Assembly: GCA_030533385.1 (NCBI GenBank)
Contig: JAUNJG010000010.1
Span: 1 to 51,497, forward strand
Direction: 5' to 3'
From: Eubacteriales bacterium
Lineage (GTDB): Bacteria > Bacillota > Clostridia > Lachnospirales > Lachnospiraceae
DNA length: 51,497 nucleotides
Part shown: piece after piece, positions 33,232 to 42,354 of the stretch
Numbering within the stretch: the first letter of the stretch is position 1
Layout: each line of letters starts with the position of its first letter
Notes under the pieces: generated by a model
What the model was told of the DNA's origin: nothing
Databases searched by the model: none
Seen by the model: only the letters and a program-made list of their open reading frames with translations
Made by a program: the position numbers and the translations under genes

Positions 33232-34818
33232 ATGGAATCAATGCAATTTAAGGAACTCGATATCAGGCCCGAGATTTTGAAGGCGATTGCCAACATGGGA
33301 TTTGAGGAGATGACGCCGATTCAGGCGAGGGCCATTCCTGTGGAGCTGGAAGGAGTTGACGTAGTTGGGCAGGCACAGACCGGAACAGGAAAGACAGCCG
33401 CCTTTGCCATCCCGATTTTACAAAAAATAGACCCGAAATTAAAAAAACCGCAGGCGATGGTGATTTGTCCGACTAGAGAGCTGGCCATTCAGGTGGCAGA
33501 TGAAGTTCGTAAGCTTGCCAAGTATATGCCGTCTGTGAAGGTACTTCCAATTTACGGCGGACAGGAGATCTCCAAGCAGATTCGTTCTTTGAAGGCGGGA
33601 ACGCAGATTATCATCGGCACGCCGGGAAGAGTCATGGATCACATGAGAAGAAAGACGGTAAAGTTTGACGACATTGCCACCGTTGTTTTAGACGAGGCAG
33701 ACGAGATGCTCGACATGGGCTTCCGCGAGGACATTGAGACGATCTTAAGCCAAATCCGGGAAGACAGACAGACCTTGCTGTTCTCCGCCACCATGCCGGC
33801 GCCGATCATGGATCTGACCCGGGAATACCAGCGTGATCCGCAGACCATCCGAGTGGTGAGAAAAGAGCTGACGGTGCCGAATATTACCCAGTACTACTAT
33901 GAGGTGCGCCCGAAAAACAAAGGGGAGGTGCTCTCCCGTCTTCTGGACATTTATGATCCGAAGCTGTCCGTAGTATTTTGCAACACGAAAAAAGGAGTGG
34001 ATGAGCTGGTGCAGGAGCTTCAGGGAAGAGGCTACTTTGCGGAAGGTCTCCACGGGGATATGAAGCAGACGATGCGTGACAGAGTGATGAAAAGTTTCCG
34101 AAACGGAAAGACGGATATCCTGGTGGCGACGGACGTGGCGGCCAGAGGAATTGACGTGGACGACGTGGACGCAGTCTTTAATTATGATTTGCCTCAGGAT
34201 GAGGAATACTATGTTCACCGTATCGGAAGAACGGGCCGGGCAGGAAAAACGGGTATGGCCTTCAGCTTTGTGGTGGGCAGAGAGGTCTACAAGCTGAGAG
34301 ACATCCGCAGATATTGCAAGGCGAAGATTAAGGCTCAGCCAATTCCTTCTCTGAATGACGTGCGGGAGACGAGGGTGGAAAAGATTTTTGACCGTCTGGA
34401 TTCCTACATCGAAGACCAGGATTTAGACCGCTATGTAAAGATGATAGAGGAGCTGGTAAACGAGAAGGACTACACAGCCATGGACGTGGCGGCTGCCTTT
34501 TTGGCGGAGACTCTGGGCAGTGCGGAAGGAAGAGATGCACAGAGGGGCAATGATTTTGGAGACACCGGAGCCGAGGCAGGCATGGTGCGCCTGTTTATGA
34601 ACATTGGAAAGCGGCAGGGAATCCGTCCGGGAGATGTCCTGGGAGCCATTGCGGGAGAGTCCGGCATTTCCGGCAACATGGTGGGAACCATAGATTTGTA
34701 CGATAAATATACGTTTGTGGAAGTTCCAAGAGAGGTGGCTTCTGATGTGCTGGATGCGATGAAGAACGTAAAAATTAAAGGAAAGGCCATTAACGTAGAA
34801 CCGGCGAACAAAAAATAG
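33232..34818 (+). CDS. DEAD-box RNA helicase with DbpA-type RNA-binding domain
   Basis: A 528-residue ATP-dependent RNA helicase. It has the Q motif near Gln31, Walker A AQTGTGKT (48-55), PTRELA, DEAD (154-157), SAT, and HRIGRTGR (329-336). Residues about 445-525 form a DbpA/CsdA RNA-recognition fold (MVRLFMNIGKRQGIRPGDVLGAIAGESGI...), which targets structured RNA such as 23S rRNA. It resembles CshA/DeaD and should act in ribosome assembly, RNA decay or cold adaptation. The GH13 gene follows by 12 bases. Confidence 0.95.
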   Translation: MESMQFKELDIRPEILKAIANMGFEEMTPIQARAIPVELEGVDVVGQAQTGTGKTAAFAIPILQKIDPKLKKPQAMVICPTRELAIQVADEVRKLAKYMPSVKVLPIYGGQEISKQIRSLKAGTQIIIGTPGRVMDHMRRKTVKFDDIATVVLDEADEMLDMGFREDIETILSQIREDRQTLLFSATMPAPIMDLTREYQRDPQTIRVVRKELTVPNITQYYYEVRPKNKGEVLSRLLDIYDPKLSVVFCNTKKGVDELVQELQGRGYFAEGLHGDMKQTMRDRVMKSFRNGKTDILVATDVAARGIDVDDVDAVFNYDLPQDEEYYVHRIGRTGRAGKTGMAFSFVVGREVYKLRDIRRYCKAKIKAQPIPSLNDVRETRVEKIFDRLDSYIEDQDLDRYVKMIEELVNEKDYTAMDVAAAFLAETLGSAEGRDAQRGNDFGDTGAEAGMVRLFMNIGKRQGIRPGDVLGAIAGESGISGNMVGTIDLYDKYTFVEVPREVASDVLDAMKNVKIKGKAINVEPANKK

Positions 34819-34830
34819 AGGGGTGAAACG

Positions 34831-36987
34831 ATGGGAATGCTTCAAAACCTGTCAGTGTCAGAAAAAGTACATTTGCATATACAAAGAACCAGGCCGATTT
34901 TGAATTTGCAGGCGCTGTTTAGCGACGGAGGACCTGATTTCCTGGAGCCGATGGAGGCCAACGCAGGAGATGAGGTTAAAATCAGGTTTCGCACGGCGAG
35001 GGACAATGCAGAGCATGTTTATTTTTGCTCCGGGGAAGATAAACTTGAGATGGGCGTGGTTCGGAGCAATACCCTTTTCGATTTTTATGAGATTAAAATT
35101 CGCCTGGGAGCAGAGCCTCTCTCCTATTATTTTGAGATAGATGCGGGGGGAAATCGCTGTTTCTATAATAGAAAAGGAGTCATTAAAGAGAGGGAAAGCT
35201 TTTTTAACTTTTTGGTGACTCCCGGCTTTTCCACTCCCGACTGGGCGAAGGGAGCCGTGTTTTATCAGATTTATGTGGATCGGTTTGCCAATGGCGACCC
35301 GAGCAACGACGTGTTGGACAGAGAGTATATTTATATCAATGAGCCTGTCACGAAGGTGAAGGACTGGGGGAAATACCCGGCAAAGATGGGCGTGAGAGAA
35401 TTTTACGGCGGGGATTTGCAGGGCGTTTTGGATCATCTGGATTACCTGGAAGACCTGGGCGTGGATGTGCTTTATCTAAATCCAATCTTTGTTTCTCCGT
35501 CTAACCATAAATATGATATTCAGGACTATGACTATGTTGACCCGCATTTTGGAAAAATTGTGGTCGATGAAGGAGAGGTGCTGCCCGAGGGAGCGGAAAA
35601 TAATCTGCAGGCGACGAAGTACATTTCCAGAGTGACCGACAAAAGAAACCTGGAGGCCAGCAATGAGTTTTTCGTTCATTTTGTGGAGGAAGTACACAAA
35701 AGGGGGATGAAAGTCGTGCTGGACGGAGTGTTCAATCACTGCGGTTCCTTCAATAAATGGATGGACGCAGAGCGGCTGTATGAAAAGCAGTATGGCTATG
35801 AAAAGGGAGCCTTCGTGGACAGAAACAGTCCGTATCACCAGTATTTTAAGTTCTATAACCCGGAAGCATGGCCATACAATGAAGAATATGACGGATGGTG
35901 GGGGCATCGGACGCTGCCAAAGCTAAATTACGAGGAATCCCGCCAGTTATATGAATATATTTTGGAGGTGGGGCGCAAGTGGGTGTCCCCGCCCTACAAT
36001 GTAGACGGATGGCGGCTGGACGTGGCTGCGGATTTGGGATACAGTGAGGAGATGAACCATCGCTTCTGGAAGGACTTCCGAAAGGCGGTGAAAAAAGCCA
36101 ATCCCAACGCCATCATTCTGGCGGAGCATTACGGGGATCCGGCGGCATGGCTGCAGGGGGACCAGTGGGACACGGTGATGAATTACAATGCCTTCATGGA
36201 GCCTGTGACATGGTTTTTCACCGGTATGGAAAAGCACAGCGACGAGAGCCGGACAGATTTACTCGGCAATACGAAGGCCTTTGTGGACGGTATGGTGTAC
36301 CATATGTCCCGCTTTCAGTATCCGTCCCTGCTGGTAGCCATGAATGAGCTGTCAAACCATGACCACTCTCGCTTTCTCACGAGAACCAATCAGGTGGTGG
36401 GAAGAACGGAGACAAAGGGAGCGGAGGCAGCAGATCAAAACGTGAACAAAGGCGTGATGCGGGCGGCGGTCATGCTTCAGATGACCTGGCCGGGGGCGCC
36501 TACGGTCTACTACGGCGATGAGGCCGGAGTGACCGGATGGACAGATCCGGACAATAGAAGAACCTACCCGTGGGGCAAAGAAGATAAAGAATTGATTGCC
36601 TATCATAAAGACATGATTCGCATCCACAAAAATCATGAGGCTCTGACCGTCGGTTCCCTCAAATATTTGCAGGGTGCTTACAAAGTCATCTGTTACGGAA
36701 GGTTTACGGAGCATGAGAAGATGGTCGTTCTCATCAACTGTGGATTTGATGCAGCGAGGATGAAAATATCCGCCTGGGAAGTCGGGGTGACGGAGGAAGA
36801 AGATTTACAGCAAGTCATCGTGAGCCGGGAGGAAGGTTACAGCCTCGAATCAGAAGTCTACCCGGTTCAAAGCGGTGTTTTGGAAATTACGATTCCTAAG
36901 ATTTCCGCCCTATTGCTTCGTGCTGTTCCTAAGAGAAAGGCGAAGCAGGAAGAGCTGCGCCGCTCCATGAGAAACCGTTTATACTAA
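34831..36987 (+). CDS. Glycoside hydrolase family 13 (neopullulanase/maltogenic amylase-like)
   Basis: A 718-residue cytosolic alpha-glucan hydrolase (no signal peptide). An N-terminal CBM34-like beta domain (about 25-130) precedes the (beta/alpha)8 barrel. Conserved regions are VLDGVFNHCG, VDGWRLDVA with nucleophile Asp397, ILAEHYGD with acid/base Glu432, and LSNHDHSR with Asp511. A C-terminal beta domain follows, with a basic tail (RKAKQEELRRSMRNRLY). It likely degrades maltodextrins or glycogen-derived oligosaccharides, and may act together with glycogen phosphorylase. GAGGGGTG precedes ATG 34831. It is co-oriented with the helicase gene at 12 bases. Confidence 0.93.
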   Translation: MGMLQNLSVSEKVHLHIQRTRPILNLQALFSDGGPDFLEPMEANAGDEVKIRFRTARDNAEHVYFCSGEDKLEMGVVRSNTLFDFYEIKIRLGAEPLSYYFEIDAGGNRCFYNRKGVIKERESFFNFLVTPGFSTPDWAKGAVFYQIYVDRFANGDPSNDVLDREYIYINEPVTKVKDWGKYPAKMGVREFYGGDLQGVLDHLDYLEDLGVDVLYLNPIFVSPSNHKYDIQDYDYVDPHFGKIVVDEGEVLPEGAENNLQATKYISRVTDKRNLEASNEFFVHFVEEVHKRGMKVVLDGVFNHCGSFNKWMDAERLYEKQYGYEKGAFVDRNSPYHQYFKFYNPEAWPYNEEYDGWWGHRTLPKLNYEESRQLYEYILEVGRKWVSPPYNVDGWRLDVAADLGYSEEMNHRFWKDFRKAVKKANPNAIILAEHYGDPAAWLQGDQWDTVMNYNAFMEPVTWFFTGMEKHSDESRTDLLGNTKAFVDGMVYHMSRFQYPSLLVAMNELSNHDHSRFLTRTNQVVGRTETKGAEAADQNVNKGVMRAAVMLQMTWPGAPTVYYGDEAGVTGWTDPDNRRTYPWGKEDKELIAYHKDMIRIHKNHEALTVGSLKYLQGAYKVICYGRFTEHEKMVVLINCGFDAARMKISAWEVGVTEEEDLQQVIVSREEGYSLESEVYPVQSGVLEITIPKISALLLRAVPKRKAKQEELRRSMRNRLY

Positions 36988-37130
36988 AGAAATGTTTGTT
37001 CAGGCAGACGGGAACGTATGGCCCCTTTGAGGCGCGCCTGCATCTTTTTTCGTCTGTCTGTTTTTTCGTAATTTTTCCGTCATGCATCCGGTCATAGATA
37101 ACGTCCGGCGCAAGATTGTCTGCCAGGGGG

Positions 37131-37162
37131 AATGTATGGTCTGAAAAATGTATGGTCTGAAA
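37131..37162. repeat. Exact 16-bp tandem duplication upstream of tRNA-Tyr
   Basis: AATGTATGGTCTGAAA occurs at 37131-37146 and again at 37147-37162, ending seven bases before the tRNA promoter -35. It may be a replication slip or an upstream promoter element. Confidence 0.85.
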
Positions 37163-37168
37163 AAACAC

Positions 37169-37197
37169 TTGATTTTTGGGATAGAATCCGATATAAT
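37169..37197 (+). promoter_or_regulatory. Promoter of tRNA-Tyr
   Basis: TTGATT (37169-37174), 17 bases, TATAAT (37192-37197), 27 bases before the mature tRNA. Confidence 0.85.
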
Positions 37198-37224
37198 CAA
37201 AAAGTCGAAGCCAGACTTTGATAT

Positions 37225-37306
37225 GGGTGGATTCCCGAGTGGCCAAAGGGGACAGACTGTAAATCTGCTGCAATTTGCTTCGGTGGTTCGAATCCACCTC
37301 CGCCCA
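37225..37306 (+). tRNA. tRNA-Tyr (anticodon GTA)
   Basis: The acceptor stem GGGTGGA pairs with TCCGCCC with one G-T wobble. The D-arm CCCGAGTGGCCAAAGGGG, anticodon loop CT-GTA-AA within CAGA/TCTG, a long type II variable arm (TGCAATTTGCT region) and T-arm GGTGG-TTCGAAT-CCACC are all present. The discriminator is A at 37306. CCA is not encoded. The DNA then runs into T6, which serves as the end signal. Confidence 0.97.
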
Positions 37307-37588
37307 TTTTTTATGACAGCGCTTTGACATTGCCCGGACGTCTGACGGACAGATACCGCCAGAGAGTGGGTATCCGTGGGCAGGTGGACATCCATGGGTG
37401 TCAGAAGGAATGAATAAAATCCTAAAGAAAAGATGATGAAAAGATAATATCGGTTCGGAGAGGGCGATGCCCGCCGGAGACAGAAACTGTAGGACAGAGC
37501 AGGAAAGAAAAATTCCGCTGTCGCTACAGTTTTTTTGTTGTGAGAAGATTGTGGGAAACAGACGGGTGAAAAGATTCGGTGATCCGTT
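37307..37588 (+). terminator. Gap after tRNA-Tyr, with an isolated terminator hairpin
   Basis: No credible gene is seen. A strong hairpin (about 37485-37530; ACTGTAG and GACAG arms pairing back with GTC and CTACAGT) followed by T7 ends near 37538. It could close an unseen short transcript or serve the opposite strand. A TTGACA at about 37333 has no matching -10. Confidence 0.6.
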
Positions 37589-37605
37589 ATGATAAAATTT
37601 ATCAT
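37589..37605. promoter_or_regulatory. Fur-family 7-1-7 palindrome
   Basis: ATGATAAAATTTATCAT is a perfect palindrome whose core TGATAAA-A-TTTATCA has the 7-1-7 form of Fur, PerR and Zur boxes and differs from the Bacillus Fur box by one base per half-site. It abuts a TTAGAC -35-like hexamer, so a repressor bound here would block transcription of the small proteins and P-type ATPase downstream. Confidence 0.65.
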
Positions 37606-37680
37606 TAGACAAAAAAGTATAGAAAAATTATAGATAGAAGTGTAAAATACTAGAAAAACAGAGATGAGGAGGTGTATCCG

Positions 37681-37761
37681 ATGAAAAAACATAAGTTTTG
37701 GGCATGGGCGCTCATTTTTTGTTTGTTTATGACGATGTACACCGGGTATAAGCATAAGTAA
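37681..37761 (+). CDS. 26-residue membrane miniprotein (DUF6219-like)
   Basis: ATG 37681 follows GAGGAGGTG and encodes 26 residues: a short basic start (MKKHKFWAW), a single hydrophobic segment of about 15 residues and the basic end GYKHK. It resembles small Lachnospiraceae proteins found beside P-type ATPases. It probably sits in the membrane and may assist the transporter (inference). The gap to the next gene is 15 bases. Confidence 0.75.
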   Translation: MKKHKFWAWALIFCLFMTMYTGYKHK

Positions 37762-37776
37762 TAGGAGGAATAAAAA

Positions 37777-38103
37777 ATGTTTAAATGTTTGGAATGTATT
37801 TCTAAGGTGAGTCCGAAGTGTGTGGGAAGTTTTGCAGCAGGCGTTCTTTTTGGAACGGCGGGAATCAAGGTGCTTTCCAGCCGGGATGCAAAGAAAGTAT
37901 ACACGAAGGCCACAGCAGCAGTGCTCAGGGCAAAGGAATGTGTGATGAACACAGCAGCCGAGATTCAGGAGAATGCGGAGGACATTTATGCGGAAGCCCA
38001 GCAGATCAATGAGGATCGGGTGTCGGCGGCTGCGCAGGAAGAAGAGGATGCTCCGGCGGCTGTGCAGGAAGAGGAAGATGCTCCGGCGACTGTGCAGGAA
38101 TAA
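37777..38103 (+). CDS. Small helical protein, DUF6110-like
   Basis: A 108-residue protein. Residues 1-30 contain CLEC..VSPKC and a glycine/alanine hydrophobic stretch (CVGSFAAGVLFGTAGIKVL). Residues about 32-80 form a basic-acidic amphipathic helix (DAKKVYTKATAAVLRAKECVM...). The tail has an imperfect triple repeat of EEEDAP-type units. I associate it with DUF6110 proteins that accompany P1B ATPases in gut Clostridia. The five cysteines could bind metal. AGGAGG precedes ATG 37777. Confidence 0.75.
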   Translation: MFKCLECISKVSPKCVGSFAAGVLFGTAGIKVLSSRDAKKVYTKATAAVLRAKECVMNTAAEIQENAEDIYAEAQQINEDRVSAAAQEEEDAPAAVQEEEDAPATVQE

Positions 38104-38130
38104 TAAAAAAGAAACAAAGAGATAGAGAAG

Positions 38131-38175
38131 GGGATTGCTGCACCATACATGTTGACGGAGCCGGCAATCCTTTTT
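38131..38175 (+). terminator. Terminator or attenuator before the P-type ATPase gene
   Basis: GGATTGC (38132-38138) pairs with GCAATCC (38164-38170), extended by two inner pairs, and is followed by T5. It lies 36 bases before the ATPase start, so it could reduce read-through from the small-protein genes. Confidence 0.5.
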
Positions 38176-38211
38176 CTTTCTCGTGTGAGTGAAGAATTGA
38201 GGAGAATGCAT

Positions 38212-40305
38212 ATGAAGTTTGAGATAAAGCACGAAATCAGAGGAAGAATCCGCATTCAGGCAGGAGGAAGATTCACCCCGACTCAGGCGGATGCCCTGCA
38301 ATACTACATGGCTTCTCAGAAGACGGTGCAGTCGGTGAAGGTGAGGGAGAGAACCGGGAGTGTGGTGATTTGTTACGCCGGAGCCAGGGAGAAGATCATT
38401 GAGAGATTGAAGGAGTTTTGCAGCGAGGAAATCAAGGTGCCGGAGGAGTACAGGCAGAGCAGCGGAAGAAGGCTGAATCAGGAGTACGGAGAAAAATTAA
38501 TCCAGAGGACAATTTGCCATTACGGAGGCAGACTCCTTTTGCCCTGGGCAGTCCGGGCGGTGATAACCGCCGTAAAATCCATCAAATATTTAAGAAAAGG
38601 AATCCAGGCGCTGCGCAGGCGGAAGATGGAGGTCTCGGTGCTGGATGCCACGGCCATCGCCATCTCCATGATGCGGGGAAATACGAACACGGCGTCTTCT
38701 ATCATGTTTCTTCTTGAGGTAGGAGAGATTTTAGAAGAATGGACTCACAAAAAATCCATTGATGATCTGGCAAATAGAATGTCTCTCCATATTGAGAAGG
38801 TGTGGATGCTCGCAGAAGACCAGGAAGTTCTGGTTTTAGCCAACACTATACAAAAGGGAGACCGCATCCGAGTACATATGGGGAACGTCATTCCCTTTGA
38901 CGGGGTAGTTGTGGACGGCGAGGCCATGGTCAATCAGGCTTCTATGACCGGAGAGTCCCAGCCCGTAAGAAAGCATGACGGAAGCTATGCATACGCAGGA
39001 ACGGTAGTGGAAGAAGGAGAACTGACCATCCTTGTCAAAGAAGTCAATGGATCGGGACGGTTTGATAAAATCGTGTCTATGATTGAGGAATCGGAGAAAT
39101 TGAAATCTTCTCTGGAGAGTAAGGCGGAACACCTGGCGGACAGGTTGGTATCCTACACATTTCTTGGAACCGGACTGACTTACCTTCTCACGAGAAGCGT
39201 GACGAAAGCGCTCTCCGTTCTCATGGTGGATTTTTCCTGCGCCTTGAAACTTGCCATGCCGATTTCCGTACTCTCGGCTATCCGGGAGGCGAGTATGCAC
39301 CAAATTACGGTGAAAGGTGGAAAATCCATGGAGGCCATGGCGGAGGCCGACACGATTGTTTTTGATAAAACGGGAACGCTGACCAAGGCACAGCCGACGG
39401 TAGTGGACGTGATCGCCTTTAACGGGGAATCTCCGAACGAGCTTTTGCGGATTGCCGCCTGCCTGGAAGAACATTTCCCTCATTCCATGGCGAAGGCGGT
39501 AGTGCAGGCCGCCGTGGAAAAAAATCTGGAACATGAGGAACTTCATTCTAAGGTGGAATATATCATTGCTCACGGAATTGTTTCCACCATTGAGGACAAG
39601 AGGGTGGTGATAGGAAGTTATCATTTTGTCTTTGAGGATGAGAACTGCGAGATTCCGGAGGGGAAGAAGTCATTGTTTGCGCAGCTGCCGGATGAATATT
39701 CCCATCTGTACATGGCCATTGACCACAGACTGGCGGCGGTCATCTGCATTGAGGATCCGCTGAGGGAGGAGGCCGCCTGGGTAGTAAGAGAACTGAAAAA
39801 AACGGGCATATCAAAAATTGTGATGATGACCGGAGACAGTGAGCGCACCGCCAAATCCATTGCAAAGCGAGTGGGCGTCGATGAATTTTATGCCGAGGTT
39901 TTGCCGGAGGAGAAAGCAGAGTTCATTGAGAGGGAGAGGCAGGCCGGTCGCAAGGTCATCATGATTGGGGACGGCATCAACGATTCTCCGGCGCTGTCCT
40001 CAGCGGATGTGGGCATTGCCATCAATGACGGTGCGGAGATTGCAAGAGAGATTGCGGACATCGTCATCGGGGCGGACGACTTAGGACAGCTTCTTGTCCT
40101 GAAAAATCTGAGTGACTTGCTGATGAGGAGAATCCATAGAAATTACCGGGCGATTATAGGATTCAACGCCAGCCTGATTGTCCTCGGTGTGGCGGGAATT
40201 TTACAGCCGACCATGTCTGCTCTCCTCCACAATACCTCCACCCTCTGCATTAGTTTAAATGGTATGCGAAATCTGAGTGGGAACGGTGGCATCGAAGAAA
40301 AATAA
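38212..40305 (+). CDS. P1B-type metal-transporting ATPase with SCA motif
   Basis: A 697-residue membrane ATPase. The N-terminal 70 residues are HMA-like but lack CxxC. Membrane segments are near 115-135, 150-180, 310-350 and 650-690. The actuator TGES is present. The membrane metal motif is FSCALKLAMP rather than CPC. Phosphorylation motif DKTGT has Asp385, followed by a HP-type motif (EEHFPHSMAKA), MMTGDSERTA and GDGINDSPAL. The metal is not decidable; the motif and the Fur-type palindrome upstream suggest iron, manganese or zinc rather than copper. ATG 38212 follows GAGGAG; an earlier frame to 38149 runs through the attenuator hairpin. Confidence 0.9.
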   Translation: MKFEIKHEIRGRIRIQAGGRFTPTQADALQYYMASQKTVQSVKVRERTGSVVICYAGAREKIIERLKEFCSEEIKVPEEYRQSSGRRLNQEYGEKLIQRTICHYGGRLLLPWAVRAVITAVKSIKYLRKGIQALRRRKMEVSVLDATAIAISMMRGNTNTASSIMFLLEVGEILEEWTHKKSIDDLANRMSLHIEKVWMLAEDQEVLVLANTIQKGDRIRVHMGNVIPFDGVVVDGEAMVNQASMTGESQPVRKHDGSYAYAGTVVEEGELTILVKEVNGSGRFDKIVSMIEESEKLKSSLESKAEHLADRLVSYTFLGTGLTYLLTRSVTKALSVLMVDFSCALKLAMPISVLSAIREASMHQITVKGGKSMEAMAEADTIVFDKTGTLTKAQPTVVDVIAFNGESPNELLRIAACLEEHFPHSMAKAVVQAAVEKNLEHEELHSKVEYIIAHGIVSTIEDKRVVIGSYHFVFEDENCEIPEGKKSLFAQLPDEYSHLYMAIDHRLAAVICIEDPLREEAAWVVRELKKTGISKIVMMTGDSERTAKSIAKRVGVDEFYAEVLPEEKAEFIERERQAGRKVIMIGDGINDSPALSSADVGIAINDGAEIAREIADIVIGADDLGQLLVLKNLSDLLMRRIHRNYRAIIGFNASLIVLGVAGILQPTMSALLHNTSTLCISLNGMRNLSGNGGIEEK

Positions 40306-40507
40306 GCGGTTTTCCCGTTGATTCCCACTTTTTCTGCATTTTCTCTTCCTTTTTTTATGGAAATGTACTACAATCGTGACAGACAGTAAAATACATCGGA
40401 TGAAAGGGCGCCGGCTCACCTGACAGACAGCGTTAGGGGTGACTGGGCGGACGGGGTGCCGTTCTGCGGCGTGGCGCCGGATGAACATGAAAAGAGGTTA
40501 AAAGAAA

Positions 40508-42139
40508 ATGAGCAGACGGATGGAAAACCAGCAAAGGGTACGAAAACAGAAAAAAAATAAAAGTCTGCTGCTCGTGGCGGTCATAGTGGTGCTTTGCATC
40601 GGCTATCTGCTCACCTGCTTTATGTCAAAGGAGGGGCAGATTGTCCGGAACACTTCCATCAATGGCACGGATGTCAGCGGTATGACGAAGGAGCAGGCAA
40701 GACAGCAGGCAGAAAAAGATTTTGAGGCGAATTATAAAGATAAAGTGCTGACCGTCAGTGCGAACGGTGCGGAGTATCAGATAAAAATATACGACTGTCT
40801 CGCCATGGATGGGGAAGGCGCCGCTCAAAAGGCGGTGGACTATGCCCACGGCAGTTTTCTCACGAGGGGATGGCAGTTGCTTCGGGCGGAGCTTTTCGGA
40901 TATAAAATCATATGGAATCCTCATATTTCCGAGGAGAATTTGCTGGAGGAAGCCATGGGGGCGTCCGGCTTGATGGATGTCAATACGACTGTGCAGACCA
41001 CCTATGAGACGACGAAGGATTCTCTCATTTTCCACAAGGGGAAAACGGGAGTGTCCGTGGACAGGGAAGGACTGCGAGAGCAGATTCATGAGGCGGTATC
41101 AAAGGCGGACTACGACACTGTCATAGAAAGTCCCCTGATTACGGGAACCGTGGAAGACGTGGACATACAGGAAGTGTATAAGGCGGTACATACGAAGAAG
41201 GCGGAGGCCACGCTGGATCCGAAAAATGACTACAAAATCGTGAAGTCCGTCAGGGGTGTAAGCTTTGACAAAGACAGTGCGGCCGCAGCGTTGGCGGCGG
41301 GTGCGGAAGGGGAGGACGTGATCGTTCCTCTCAAAATCAAAAAGCCGAAAATCACGACAAAGAAGCTGAAAAAACATTTATTTAAAGATACGCTGGGAAG
41401 CTGCACTACCAACGTGGGTGGATCCTCTGCCCGGATATCCAACGTGGCTTTGGCAGCGAAGACCATCAACGGAACCATCTTGCTTCCGGGAGAATCTTTC
41501 TCTTACAACGGAACAGTCGGGGAGAGAACCACTGCAAGAGGATACCGGAGCGCACCAGCCTACTCCAATGGTCAGTCGGTGCAGGAGCTGGGCGGAGGCA
41601 TCTGTCAGGTTTCTTCCACTTTATATAAGGCGACATTGTTATCCAATCTGGAAATTGTGGAGCATCACAACCACTCCTACGTTTCCGCCTATATCGGCAT
41701 CGGCATGGATGCCACCGTCTCCTGGGGCGGACCGGATTACCGGTTCAAAAATAATACGGATTATCCGATTAAAATATCTGCCTCGTATTCCGATGGCCAG
41801 GTGACCTGTAAAATTCTCGGAGCGAAGCTGGATAAGAAGAAGGTGGAGATGACGGCAGATGTGCTGAAGGTCAACGAGAGGGGAACGGTCTATCAGGATG
41901 ACCCGACGATGGAAAAGGGAACCAGCGTGGTAGTTTCCTCCGGACATGACGGCTATGTGGTGCAGACGTATCGAAACATTTATAATGGAAAAGGAAAAAA
42001 GATTTCTTCTGAGAAGGAGGCGTACTGTGTCTATCGAAAGCAGGACAAAGTAGTGCGGGTTGGCACGAAGGAGCCGGAAGTTGTGGAAGATACCGCAGAT
42101 ACTTCGGAGGAGACGACGTCAGAGGTGTCAGAAGAGTGA
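40508..42139 (+). CDS. VanW/YoaR-type peptidoglycan-associated protein with G5 domain
   Basis: A 543-residue extracytoplasmic protein anchored by one N-terminal membrane segment (about 20-38). Two PG_binding_4-type repeats (about 50-160 and 180-280) lead to the VanW domain (about 295-430) with LLPGESFSYN, ELGGGICQVSSTLY and HHNHS..VSAYIGIGMDATVSWGGPDYRFKN. A G5-like domain (about 440-520) and an acidic Thr/Ser/Glu tail follow. It probably acts in cell-wall binding or spore-cortex related biology; it does not by itself imply vancomycin resistance. It ends before a good terminator. Confidence 0.92.
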   Translation: MSRRMENQQRVRKQKKNKSLLLVAVIVVLCIGYLLTCFMSKEGQIVRNTSINGTDVSGMTKEQARQQAEKDFEANYKDKVLTVSANGAEYQIKIYDCLAMDGEGAAQKAVDYAHGSFLTRGWQLLRAELFGYKIIWNPHISEENLLEEAMGASGLMDVNTTVQTTYETTKDSLIFHKGKTGVSVDREGLREQIHEAVSKADYDTVIESPLITGTVEDVDIQEVYKAVHTKKAEATLDPKNDYKIVKSVRGVSFDKDSAAAALAAGAEGEDVIVPLKIKKPKITTKKLKKHLFKDTLGSCTTNVGGSSARISNVALAAKTINGTILLPGESFSYNGTVGERTTARGYRSAPAYSNGQSVQELGGGICQVSSTLYKATLLSNLEIVEHHNHSYVSAYIGIGMDATVSWGGPDYRFKNNTDYPIKISASYSDGQVTCKILGAKLDKKKVEMTADVLKVNERGTVYQDDPTMEKGTSVVVSSGHDGYVVQTYRNIYNGKGKKISSEKEAYCVYRKQDKVVRVGTKEPEVVEDTADTSEETTSEVSEE

Positions 42140-42175
42140 GGGAGACTGCATTTTCTTTTTCCCTTTGATGAGAAT

Positions 42176-42210
42176 AACGGGTATTCGGAAACGGATACCC
42201 GTTTTATTTT
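42176..42210 (+). terminator. Terminator after the VanW-family gene
   Basis: AACGGGTAT (42176-42184) pairs with ATACCCGTT (42195-42203), followed by TTATTTT. Confidence 0.88.
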
Positions 42211-42354
42211 GTTTTTCCAACAAAAATTTATCGCAAGCCCATGTTGAAAAATAAAACATATCCGCATACAATAAAAGAAGGATGATTACACTGGGTTGAT
42301 TTACATTTCATGAAAGTGAAAAACGGGATACAATTTACATGGGAGGTTCGTAGG

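Noticed and set aside
37000-38301. Long minus-strand open frame of 433 codons
   Set aside because: It runs through the tRNA-Tyr, the Fur-type palindrome and two plus-strand genes, has low-complexity composition and no ribosome site or family likeness.
40508-42139. Vancomycin resistance gene
   Set aside because: The VanW domain with PG-binding and G5 domains is a common housekeeping-type surface protein; no vanHAX or vanRS genes are nearby.
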